Both the position numbers and the translations under genes were made by a program. The notes under the pieces were generated by a model, which did not search any database, was not told the DNA's origin, and saw nothing but the letters and a program-made list of their open reading frames with translations. DNA of 64,000 nt from Opitutia bacterium Tous-C4FEB. Its GTDB lineage: Bacteria > Verrucomicrobiota > Verrucomicrobiia > Opitutales > Opitutaceae. The stretch's first letter is position 1. Each line of letters starts with the position of its first letter. Below are positions 6,711 to 15,067 of this stretch, one piece after another. The stretch spans positions 178,051 to 242,050 of the forward strand of contig NEVA01000003.1 of assembly GCA_002304445.1 (NCBI GenBank), read 5' to 3'.

Positions 6711-8771
6711 ATGACCTCGCGTTCCGTCCGCCTGCGCTTCACCGCCTGCTTTTTTGCCCTGGCTCTCATCCTTCCCGCGCAGACGCCCGGTCCCGGACCT
6801 GCCGTCTCTCCCGGTGCAAAAGCCCCCGTCGATCTTAAACCACCGGGCGACGAAATGATCCCGTCGTTCAAAATCAGCGGACTTCCCATCGACGGCGTGC
6901 TGTCCGCACTCGAGCTCCACACGGGCCGAAGCATCCTCCGCCCCGCCGCGCTGCCGACCGCCGAATACACGCTCATCATCGACCGCCCGATCCCGCGCTC
7001 AGAGCTGATCCTCGCCATCGAAACGCTCCTAGCCCTGAACCAAATCGGCGTCGCCCCGCTCGGCGACCGTTTCTTGAAAGTCGTCGCCTTAGCCCAAGCC
7101 AAGACCGAGGCCCCTGAAATGATCTTGGGCTCGGCATCTGACCAACCCGCATCGGGCAAGATCGCCACGAAAGTCTTCCAACTCGATTTTCTCCGCGTCA
7201 ACGAGTTCATGCCCCAGCTCCAAGGCCTGCTTACCCCCGGCGTCGGCGGCGGTGTCGTCATCTTGGAAAAAACCAACGCCGCGCTCATCACTGATTCCGT
7301 GAGTAATCTCCAGCGCATCGAGAGCCTCATCAAAACCCTCGATCGCCCCGCGACCACCGGCCTCAACCCAAAATTCTACCCGCTGAAATCCGCCAAGGCC
7401 TCCGACCTCGTCAACAAGCTCCGCACCATCTTGCAGGGCACGCTTCAAAACCAGCTCGGCACCAGCACGACCTACAACGCCGACGACCGCACCAACCAGA
7501 TCATCCTCATCGCCGACCCTCGCCAGTATCCGTTCTTCGACGAGCTCATCGCCAAGCTCGACGTCAAAGCCGACCCCAACACCCGCAACGAGGTCATCTA
7601 CCTCAAACACGCCGCCGCCAAAGATGTCTCCACTCTGCTAACGCAGCTCGTGACCGGCCAGACCAACGCCGCCCAAAAAACCTCCGCCCAATCTATCCGC
7701 CCCGGCCAGATCACCCTCCCCGGCCAGCCTGCTGCACCCCAACCCGCCGCCGGCCCGCAACCCGCCGTCATGAACAACGCCGGCCCCGAGCTCACCTCCC
7801 TTGCCGGATCTAACGAGTTCAGCACTCTCGTCACCGTCACCTACGACGAACGCTCCAACGCCGTCATCGTCTCCGGTACCGGCGACGATATCCGGCTCAT
7901 CAAAGACCTCGTCGGCAAGATCGACATCGTCCTCGCTCAGGTACGCATCGAGGTGATCATCGCCGAGGTCACCCTCTCGGACTCCGACAAAACCGGTCTC
8001 TCCGCTCTCAATCTCACCGTTGGCACCAACGCCACCACCGGGGTCCGCTCCGTCACCAATTTCGCGGGCGCCGTCGCCGGCTGGACCGTCAGCGACGGGA
8101 TCGTCGACCCGCTGGCTTTCAAGGCCGCTCTCACCGACGCCGGCTCCCGCAGCAACGTCAACATTCTCTCCGCGCCCACCATCGTCACCACCCACAATAA
8201 AGAGGCTCAGGTCATCGTCGGCCAATCCCAGCCCTTGATCACCGGCAGCACCTCTGTCCCCAATACCGGTTCGTCGGGGCTCACCACTAGTTCCACCGTC
8301 ACCTACAAAGACATTGCCATCGACCTGAAGGTCACCCCGCTCATCGGCGACGACGGCAGTATCCAGCTCAAGATCGACCAGAAGGTGGACGACATCCTCG
8401 ACGAGGTGACGATCGACGGCAACCGCCAGCCCGTCATCGGCCGCCGCCAAGCCACGTCGTTCATCAACGTGATCGACGGCCAGATGATCGTCCTCGGCGG
8501 TCTCCAGCGCACCCGTATCGGTCGCTCCCGCGGCAAGATCGGTTTCCTCGCGGAGATCCCTGTGCTCAGCCACCTTTTCGGTCCGCGTGAAAACAAACAG
8601 GAGCGCACCGAGCTGCTGCTCTTCGTCCGACCCCGCGTAATTAAATCCGGCGAGGGCAACGCCGAGACCTCCAAGACCATCAACCAGCTCTCGAACAAAG
8701 ATCAGATTAACCAATTCCTCGTCGATCCTTCGAAGCCGGCCAAGGAACCCCTGATGAACAAGCTCAAGTAA
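6711..8771 (+). CDS. gspD: Type II secretion / type IV pilus secretin (GspD-like)
   Basis: A 686-residue outer-membrane secretin. Residues 1-23 are a signal peptide (TACFFALALILPAQ). An N0-like domain follows at about 50-125 (FKISGLPIDGVLSALELHTG). N1-type repeats occur at about 145-210, 215-290 and 290-410, the last interrupted by a Pro/Gln/Ala-rich linker. The C-terminal secretin barrel spans about 420-645, with DLKVTPLIG and the closing pattern FLAEIPVLSHLFG. The open frame extends far upstream across the aroC region, but the ATG at 6711 is the one that yields a signal peptide. Eighteen bases separate it from gspE. Together with gspE and gspF it supplies the outer ring, motor and platform of the machine; pseudopilin genes are not adjacent. 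Confidence 0.92.
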   Translation: MTSRSVRLRFTACFFALALILPAQTPGPGPAVSPGAKAPVDLKPPGDEMIPSFKISGLPIDGVLSALELHTGRSILRPAALPTAEYTLIIDRPIPRSELILAIETLLALNQIGVAPLGDRFLKVVALAQAKTEAPEMILGSASDQPASGKIATKVFQLDFLRVNEFMPQLQGLLTPGVGGGVVILEKTNAALITDSVSNLQRIESLIKTLDRPATTGLNPKFYPLKSAKASDLVNKLRTILQGTLQNQLGTSTTYNADDRTNQIILIADPRQYPFFDELIAKLDVKADPNTRNEVIYLKHAAAKDVSTLLTQLVTGQTNAAQKTSAQSIRPGQITLPGQPAAPQPAAGPQPAVMNNAGPELTSLAGSNEFSTLVTVTYDERSNAVIVSGTGDDIRLIKDLVGKIDIVLAQVRIEVIIAEVTLSDSDKTGLSALNLTVGTNATTGVRSVTNFAGAVAGWTVSDGIVDPLAFKAALTDAGSRSNVNILSAPTIVTTHNKEAQVIVGQSQPLITGSTSVPNTGSSGLTTSSTVTYKDIAIDLKVTPLIGDDGSIQLKIDQKVDDILDEVTIDGNRQPVIGRRQATSFINVIDGQMIVLGGLQRTRIGRSRGKIGFLAEIPVLSHLFGPRENKQERTELLLFVRPRVIKSGEGNAETSKTINQLSNKDQINQFLVDPSKPAKEPLMNKLK

Positions 8772-8788
8772 GTCTGCGCCGCCCCCCC

Positions 8789-10516
8789 ATGACCGCGCTC
8801 GCCCTTGATTCGTTGCCCGCATCCCTCGTCGCGCGGCTCACCGAAGAACAACTTCAGTCCGTCCGCGAAGCCACCCGCGGCCAACGCCTCGCCGCCCTCG
8901 CCGCCGCTCTCGCGCTCCCGGAGCCCGAGGCGCTCACCGCCCTCGCCGCCGCCGCCGGCCTCGACATCGCCAGCAACCTCGAGACCGACCCCGACGCTCG
9001 CGGCCTCCTCCCCGCCCGCCTGGTCCACGACTACCAGATCATCCCGATCAAGTTAGGCCCCGCGCCCGAAAATCAGGACTCTCAACTTTCAACGCTCAAC
9101 TCTCAACCTCTCCACCTCGCCACCGCCTGGTTGCCCGAAGCCGTGATGTCCGACTGGCTGCGCACGTTCACCCCGCGCCCGCTCGTCTGGCACCTCGCCG
9201 TCCCCGAGCGCATTCACCAGCTCATCATCGAAAACTTCGGCGTCGGCTCCGGCGCACTCGACGACGGCGATGAATCTTACGTCGCCCCCGAGGCCGTTCA
9301 ACAGGCCGAGGAGGTCGTCGACGAAGACGCCGCGGTCGTCCGCTTCGTCACCGACGTCATCAAACAAGCCGTCGAAGACCAGGCGACCGACATTCACTTC
9401 GAGCCGCAGGAGGAACAGCTCCGCATCCGCTACCGCGTCGACGGCCTGCTCGTCCCCGTCCCTGTCCCGGAGAATCTCCTCCGCTTCCAGGACGCCATCA
9501 TCTCGCGCCTCAAGATCATGGCGCGTCTCAACATCTCTGAAAAACGGCTCCCGCAGGACGGCCGCATCAACTTCAAGTCCAACGCCACCGTCCTCGATAT
9601 CCGCGTCGCCACCGCGCCGACCATCTACGCCGAGTCCGTCTCCCTCCGTCTCCTGAATCAGAAGAAGGAAGCCTACACGATGGACCGCCTCGGTATGAGC
9701 CCCGACGAGCAGGCGCAGATCATCAGCGTCCTCGACTACCCGCACGGCATCATCCTCGTCACCGGCCCCACGGGCTCCGGCAAGAGCACCTCGCTCAACG
9801 CGTTTCTCCGGAAAATCAATTCCACCGATCTTCGGATCATCACCGTCGAAGACCCCATCGAATACGAAGTCCCCGGCGTGAACCAGATGCAGATCCGCTC
9901 CGAGATCGGCCTCACCTTCGCCAGCGCTCTTCGGTCTATTCTTCGCCAAGACCCCGACGTCATCATGGTCGGCGAAATTCGCGACAAAGACACCGCCGAG
10001 ATCGCGATCCGCGCCTCACTGACCGGCCACTTGGTTTTCTCCACGCTCCACACCAACGACGCACCCGGCGCCATCACGCGCCTCGTGGATATGGGCATCG
10101 AGCCCTTCCTCGTCGCCTCCGCCATCGAGCTCGTCATTGCCCAGCGCCTCGTCCGCCGCCTCTGCCCGAACTGCTGCGCCTCCCAGCCCATCAGCAAGGT
10201 CAAGCTCCTCGAGACGCTCGCCATCCTCGAATGCGACGCCGCCGAGGCCGAACTCGTCACCGCGCTCAAGCACCCCGTCGGCTGCGACCGCTGCCGCGGC
10301 ACCGGCTACCGCGGCCGCATCGGTCTATTCGAGATTTTCCGCCTCAACGACGAGCTCCACGAGCTCATCTTGAAACGCGAGAGCACCCGCACCCTCACCC
10401 AAGCCGCCCGCAAACAAGGCATGAGAACCCTCGGCCAAAGCGGCTGGGAAAAAGTCAAAGCCGGCCACACCACCCTCGAGGAAGTCCTCCGCGTCGTGAC
10501 CGTCGTCGAAAAGTAA
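8789..10516 (+). CDS. gspE: Type II secretion / type IV pilus assembly ATPase (GspE/PilB)
   Basis: A 575-residue hexameric ATPase that powers pseudopilus or pilus assembly on the cytoplasmic face. Residues 1-130 form the GspE-II N-terminal domain. The ATPase core shows Walker A GPTGSGKST at about residue 326, Asp-box residues in ITVEDPIEYEV, Walker B DPDVIMVGEIRD near 388 and the His box TGHLVFSTLHTNDA near 411. A zinc-finger pair CPNC and CDRC flanks residues 455-505, as in PilB/GspE. A short CTCTCAACT-type repeat lies in frame in the N-terminal domain (9078-9113) and encodes the Ser/Gln/Leu-rich DSQLSTLNSQPL. The stop is followed after one base by the gspF start, so translation is likely coupled. 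Confidence 0.95.
   Translation: MTALALDSLPASLVARLTEEQLQSVREATRGQRLAALAAALALPEPEALTALAAAAGLDIASNLETDPDARGLLPARLVHDYQIIPIKLGPAPENQDSQLSTLNSQPLHLATAWLPEAVMSDWLRTFTPRPLVWHLAVPERIHQLIIENFGVGSGALDDGDESYVAPEAVQQAEEVVDEDAAVVRFVTDVIKQAVEDQATDIHFEPQEEQLRIRYRVDGLLVPVPVPENLLRFQDAIISRLKIMARLNISEKRLPQDGRINFKSNATVLDIRVATAPTIYAESVSLRLLNQKKEAYTMDRLGMSPDEQAQIISVLDYPHGIILVTGPTGSGKSTSLNAFLRKINSTDLRIITVEDPIEYEVPGVNQMQIRSEIGLTFASALRSILRQDPDVIMVGEIRDKDTAEIAIRASLTGHLVFSTLHTNDAPGAITRLVDMGIEPFLVASAIELVIAQRLVRRLCPNCCASQPISKVKLLETLAILECDAAEAELVTALKHPVGCDRCRGTGYRGRIGLFEIFRLNDELHELILKRESTRTLTQAARKQGMRTLGQSGWEKVKAGHTTLEEVLRVVTVVEK
9078..9113 (+). repeat. CTCTCAACT-type dispersed repeat inside gspE
   Basis: A degenerate direct repeat of the unit CTCTCAAC, with about four units across 36 bases, within the N-terminal domain coding region of gspE. 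It is in frame. Related arrays occur at 23987-24046, 54806-54834 and 55836-55873. Confidence 0.7.
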
Positions 10517-10517
10517 T

Positions 10518-11816
10518 ATGGCTCGCTTTGCCTACAGCGCCCGCGACCGCGCCGGCAAATCCGTCTCCGCCGAACTCGACGCCCCGAGCCGCAAGGACGC
10601 CCTGCGCCTCCTCTCCGCCCGCGGTCTTCAAGTCGCCCAGGTCACCGAGCTTCAGGCGGGGCCCGCCCCGCGCAAGAGCGCCGGCAAATCGCCGCCGTCC
10701 TCCTCGTCCGCGGCGGCTCCCGCCCAAGTGTCTCGCCCGACGCGCGCCTCGACTCGCCTCAACGCCCAAGCGCCCCGCCGCGCCGAGCGTCTTCCTTTCC
10801 TCGAGGCACTCCACGATCTCACCGGCAGCGGCCTCTCCGCCGGCGAAGCCGTGCGCCTTCTCTCCACCCGCATCAAGGAACCCCGCCTCCGCACGCTCTG
10901 CGCCGGCGTCTGGGAACGCATCAGCGAAGGCGCGCCGCTTTCCCGCGCTCTCGGCGGGTATCCCGAGGTCTTCGATACCGGCACGGTCAATCTCATCCAA
11001 GCCGGCGAAGCCACCGGCTCCCTCAACGACACGCTATCCCGTCTCATCGCCCACCTCGTCGAGCAACGAGAGCTGCGCGCCCAGCTCATGTCGGCGCTCG
11101 CCTACCCGGTGTTCATGGTTTTCGTCTCGGGCGGCGTCATCCTTTTTTTCCTCACGTTTCTCCTGCCGCGCCTCCAAACGCTCCTGAGCTCGCTCGGTGG
11201 CAAGATGCCCGCTTCCACCAAGCTTCTGATCGGCGCCTCGCAGTTCGCCCTCAGCATTTGGGGCATCATGGCCGTCGTCGCGGTCGTGCTTGCCTTGATC
11301 TCCTTCATCGGCTGGCGCCAAACTCACGCCGGCCGCACCCAGACCGACGCGTGGTTGCTCAAACTCCCGCTCGTCGGCCCGTTTCTCGTGGCGCAGACGG
11401 TCCACTCCTTCAGCCAAACACTTTCCGTGCTTTTGGAAAACGGCATCACCGCCGCCGAGGCGCTCCGCATGACCGAGAAGCAGATTGCCAATCAGGTCCA
11501 CCGCGCCGCCTTCAACACCGCCACCGCTCGCGTGCTCGAAGGCGAGGCGCTTTCCGTCGCACTCACCCGGACCGGCTGTTTCCCCGACCTCGTGCTCGAC
11601 CGCTTGGCGATCGGTGAAAATACCGGTAACGTCGTCCCAAGCCTGAAGAGCATCGCCGCCGCCTACCAAAAAATCATCACCGGCCAGCTCAATTTTTTCA
11701 CCAAAGTGGTTGCGGGTGTCGTGCTCGGCGGCGTGTTCACATTCGTCGGCTTCATCGCCTTCGCGATCGTCAGCGCCGTCTTCCAAGTCAGCGCCAGCTT
11801 CAAACTCGGCGGCTGA
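10518..11816 (+). CDS. gspF: Type II secretion / type IV pilus inner-membrane platform protein (GspF/PilC)
   Basis: A 432-residue polytopic inner-membrane protein that links the GspE/PilB motor to the growing pseudopilus. A short N-terminal domain (1-45, MARFAYSARDRAGK) is followed by an Ala/Pro/Arg-rich linker. Two T2SF repeats sit at about residues 92-215 and 295-420. Each contains the helical pattern seen in FLEALHDLTGSGLSAGEAV and TVHSFSQTLSVLLENGITAAEAL. Hydrophobic helices lie at about 200-225, 245-275 and 400-425. It begins one base after the gspE stop. No further secretion gene follows; the next gene is convergent. Confidence 0.94.
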   Translation: MARFAYSARDRAGKSVSAELDAPSRKDALRLLSARGLQVAQVTELQAGPAPRKSAGKSPPSSSSAAAPAQVSRPTRASTRLNAQAPRRAERLPFLEALHDLTGSGLSAGEAVRLLSTRIKEPRLRTLCAGVWERISEGAPLSRALGGYPEVFDTGTVNLIQAGEATGSLNDTLSRLIAHLVEQRELRAQLMSALAYPVFMVFVSGGVILFFLTFLLPRLQTLLSSLGGKMPASTKLLIGASQFALSIWGIMAVVAVVLALISFIGWRQTHAGRTQTDAWLLKLPLVGPFLVAQTVHSFSQTLSVLLENGITAAEALRMTEKQIANQVHRAAFNTATARVLEGEALSVALTRTGCFPDLVLDRLAIGENTGNVVPSLKSIAAAYQKIITGQLNFFTKVVAGVVLGGVFTFVGFIAFAIVSAVFQVSASFKLGG

Positions 11817-11840
11817 ACCGGGAGCATAATCTCCCCGCCT

Positions 11841-13778
11841 TTACGGCACTTCGTAGATCTCGATCAGCCCGTTGCCCGTCCCGCCGTCTGCCCCGCTCAA
11901 CTGGGCCGTGTAAGCGCCCGGCGGCAACGTCACCAAGAGCGCCGCGTCCTTGCTCCCCAGGTCAAAGGCAAACCCAAGCCCCGGCGTCGCGGCGGCCACG
12001 CTCGGGCTCCAGTCGTCGTTTGCCGCGAGCATGAGGTCACCGACGGTCCGCACTTCAATCTTCGGGTCTGTCAGCCGATCGCCGACGCCAAAAGTTGCCA
12101 GCTTCGGCCCCACTCCACGGATCAGCAGCGTCTTCGCCACATCACCCGTCACCGCAAAGCCCGCGATTAAAATTCCACCGCCCGTACCGACGCGATGCAA
12201 CGTCGCGACGCCGTTCAACGTCGCCGGAGTCGCCGCAACTTCCTCGTAAACTTCAACCAGCACGATCCCATTGCCCGACGACTTGATTTCCGCCGTCGCC
12301 GCGCCGTCGGAGCGTGTCACCAGTGCCGCATCCCGGCTGTTCGCATCAAACCCGAAAGCGCCATAACTCTGAAACACCGGCCCGAGGGTCGGCGCCCAGT
12401 TGTCGTTGTTTGCCGTCGGCCGTTGCGCGCCGTCAAAAATCTCCAACCGAGGATCAGGATTAAAATTGGCCACCCCGAAATCGACCAACTTCGGCCCGAC
12501 CGCGCGCACGAGCAGGTTCTTCGCCGCCGTCGTCGAAAAACCCACCGTCAACACCTGCGTCGCATCCAAATTCGCCCGCACCGAGAGACTCGACAACCGG
12601 TTTGTTCCGTTCGCCCGCACCGCCACAATGGCCCCGGCGCTGTCCACTTCGCCCGCCGAGTTTGAAACCGTGCAATAGTAAGTACCCGCGTCGCTGGCCG
12701 TGACTGGGTTCACGATCAGCTGGGGTCCCGTTGCGCCCGGAATCGGCACCGCCGGGATCCGTTTCCATTGGTAGGTCAGATTTGGGCCGCTCGCCGCCAC
12801 GTTGAGCACCATCATCCGACCGGTTGCCGCGATCAGATTAAGCGGCTGCGCCGTGATCACCGGAGCCGCTACGGCCACGGTCACATTAAAGACAACCTCG
12901 GCCGCGCTGCCATTCGAGTCCGTGGCCCGCGCCCGCACCGTCGCCGTGCCCGCCACCCCGCCGGTGATGGTCAACGCGCTGCCCGATACCGAGCCCGCCG
13001 CCACGATGCTGTTCTGATTCGTCGCGCTAAACGTCACGACCGCCGCCTCGCCGTTCGTCGCCGGATAGATCGGCACCGGCCGCACGCTGCGCACCACCAC
13101 GAGGTTGGCCGGATTCGCAGGCAGACCGAGCAGCGGCAGTTCATTGAACGCACTATTCAAAATCGCCGAGGCATCGAAAATCGGCAGCGCTGCGATCGAG
13201 TCGGCTACCGTCATCCCGTTGCCGAGCACCCGCGCGAATACAGTGTAACCGCCATTCGTCGTGTCGAGTTGGCCGGAATTATTGCCCGTGTTGACGAACC
13301 ACTGGCTCGTCGCCGAGTTCAAGTCATTCGTGCGCGCCATCGCCATGGTTCCGCGCAGATTCGAGACCTTGTTTTCGAGCGCAATCGGCGCATCGGTCGG
13401 AATCGTGTTCACCGTCGAACCCGACACAGCGAAACCACCGCCTTGGATCACAAAGTTCCGCACCGAGCGGTGGAAGATGCTGTTCGTGTACGCCCCGCGG
13501 TTCACGTAATTCAGAAAGTTTGCGACGGTCCGGGGAGCATCGTTCGCCAGCAGCTCAGCGTTAAATGTGCCCCGCACCGTATCGAACTGCACGACCTGCC
13601 CCGTCACGCCCGGCACCCCGAGAAACGTGCGCAGGTCCACCGTCACCTGGCCGCCTGGCGCCACCAAAGTCGGCGGCGGTGTGCCGAGCATAGTCGGCGT
13701 CGTCGCCTGTTGCGCCTGTAGCCCGAACCCCAAGACGACCGACACCAAAAGTCCGCTTAAAAGAATGCGAGATATCAT
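11841..13778 (-). CDS. Exported cyclophilin-type peptidyl-prolyl isomerase with Ig and repeated C-terminal modules
   Basis: A 645-residue exported protein. A signal peptide covers about residues 1-24 (MISRILLSGLLVSVVLGFGLQAQ). The cyclophilin domain at about 50-235 retains the active-site pattern IFHRSVRNFVIQGGGF near residue 101 and SQWFVNTGNN near 165. It is followed by a bacterial Ig-like segment and an I-set-type Ig domain (LTYQWKRIP through GTYYCTVSNSAG). The last 260 residues hold two copies of a roughly 125-residue beta module with GFSTTAAKNLLVRAVGPKL or GFAVTGDVAKTLLIRGVGPKL, then a DW(S/A)P turn and an ending such as NGLIEIYEV. The same module ends the giant protein at 38462-45823. 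The upstream in-frame ATG at 13886 would bury the signal peptide, so the ATG at 13778 is preferred. It is convergent with gspF. Confidence 0.85.
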   Translation of the reverse strand: MISRILLSGLLVSVVLGFGLQAQQATTPTMLGTPPPTLVAPGGQVTVDLRTFLGVPGVTGQVVQFDTVRGTFNAELLANDAPRTVANFLNYVNRGAYTNSIFHRSVRNFVIQGGGFAVSGSTVNTIPTDAPIALENKVSNLRGTMAMARTNDLNSATSQWFVNTGNNSGQLDTTNGGYTVFARVLGNGMTVADSIAALPIFDASAILNSAFNELPLLGLPANPANLVVVRSVRPVPIYPATNGEAAVVTFSATNQNSIVAAGSVSGSALTITGGVAGTATVRARATDSNGSAAEVVFNVTVAVAAPVITAQPLNLIAATGRMMVLNVAASGPNLTYQWKRIPAVPIPGATGPQLIVNPVTASDAGTYYCTVSNSAGEVDSAGAIVAVRANGTNRLSSLSVRANLDATQVLTVGFSTTAAKNLLVRAVGPKLVDFGVANFNPDPRLEIFDGAQRPTANNDNWAPTLGPVFQSYGAFGFDANSRDAALVTRSDGAATAEIKSSGNGIVLVEVYEEVAATPATLNGVATLHRVGTGGGILIAGFAVTGDVAKTLLIRGVGPKLATFGVGDRLTDPKIEVRTVGDLMLAANDDWSPSVAAATPGLGFAFDLGSKDAALLVTLPPGAYTAQLSGADGGTGNGLIEIYEVP

Positions 13779-13916
13779 ATAAGAAGTTATCCACTGAGCT
13801 TCTTTTTCGCCGCGTCGCTGGCGAACCTGAAATGCCGCGCGCCAAAAAGCAGGGGTCTCCGAACCTCCCTCCCGGCGCGACGCCACCGCTCCGCTTCTAT
13901 GTCTTCTACCCCGAGC

Positions 13917-14978
13917 TCAGAAATCCAGCCCCACCAACATCCGTAACATCGAATAGTCCCGCACGCGCTCGTCTGGATTGTTTTGCCGAGTCTCGTGCCG
14001 CAACGCAACGCTCAGCGTCTCCGTGAGTTTCTTGTTCAGCTCGATCCGGTTCTCCCAGCCGTTCAATTTGTTCTTAAACGGCGGATACCACACCCCACGC
14101 TCGGTCAGCTGGATGCGCCAGGGCAAGCTCCACTCCACTTCGGCAAACGTCGACCCCGAGGTCTCCGAGGTCCGGTCGCTCGCCGGCGCCGTCACCCACA
14201 CGTCGAAGAAATTCTCCGACACGCCCACGCGCAGCTTTCGCTCCCTCGAGGCCAACACGTTCAGACCCGCACCGATTTCTTGCTGGACCAATAAATAATC
14301 GGAAGAGGCCCCGTTCGGCCGCTTCGACGCCCGGTTCCACTCCAACGTCGGCCGATAAACGCCAAAAAATTTCCGCGGAAAATCTCGCCGCCACAAACCG
14401 CTCAACCGCGCCACATCCTTCGTCGTCACCTCGGCCGACTGCGCGAAATCATAGCGGGCGATTCCCTCCACCTCATCATTGCTCCACTTCCGCTTGAGCC
14501 GCACTTCCGCCGTCGTGTTGGTCCGGTCGGTCACGTCGTTCGCGATCTCGGTCGAGAAAGCAATCCGCCCGTGCCACGGCCCGAAAAACTCCCGCACCGC
14601 CTGGGTCAACGCATACGGCGAAAACTGCGCCCAGCCACCCGTGGGTTCCTTTTCGCCGTTCTCCGGTTTCGCCCCATCCTCCCCTGCTTTCTCTGCTGCC
14701 GCCACCGCCGGTTTGGCTGCCGCCGCGCTCCCGAGAGCTTTTACCACCGCCGACCGGTCACCCTTCTCAACCGTTGCTTCCGACACGGGCACTCGCAGCA
14801 AACCGAATTTTTCCGACTGAAAAATCAAAACACCATCCGACCGCTCGACCAGTTTTCCCCTCACGCGATCGCCGTCGGCGTAGACCAGAACCTCCCGGTT
14901 TTCGACCGGATCCGCCGCCCTCAAAACCGCACTGCCCACGAGTCCGCAGGCAAAAAGCCACACTCCACCTCCGAGCAT
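13917..14978 (-). CDS. DUF481-like outer-membrane beta-barrel protein
   Basis: The product of about 353 residues has a signal-like N-terminus (LGGGVWLFACGLVGSAVLRAA). A small beta domain at about 20-75 follows (VLVYADGDRVRGKLVERSDG, a pattern seen in front of DUF481 domains). After a charged Ala/Lys/Glu linker come about 230 residues of alternating strands rich in aromatic residues, ending in Phe. That shape and the terminal F are typical of DUF481/YdiY-type outer-membrane barrels. The frame stays open upstream to an ATG at 15080, which would overlap the preceding GTPase gene by 13 bases; a GTG at 15014 is a further candidate and would give the signal peptide a more basic start. Likely the second gene after the COG0523 GTPase. 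Function unknown. Confidence 0.7.
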   Translation of the reverse strand: MLGGGVWLFACGLVGSAVLRAADPVENREVLVYADGDRVRGKLVERSDGVLIFQSEKFGLLRVPVSEATVEKGDRSAVVKALGSAAAAKPAVAAAEKAGEDGAKPENGEKEPTGGWAQFSPYALTQAVREFFGPWHGRIAFSTEIANDVTDRTNTTAEVRLKRKWSNDEVEGIARYDFAQSAEVTTKDVARLSGLWRRDFPRKFFGVYRPTLEWNRASKRPNGASSDYLLVQQEIGAGLNVLASRERKLRVGVSENFFDVWVTAPASDRTSETSGSTFAEVEWSLPWRIQLTERGVWYPPFKNKLNGWENRIELNKKLTETLSVALRHETRQNNPDERVRDYSMLRMLVGLDF

Positions 14979-15067
14979 GAGTCTGCGAAATTTAGGTGAT
15001 CTGAAAAACGCCACCACGCTTCCGACGCTCGCGCTATAAAGATGTTTCAGGTAATTTCGAAGAAAAA

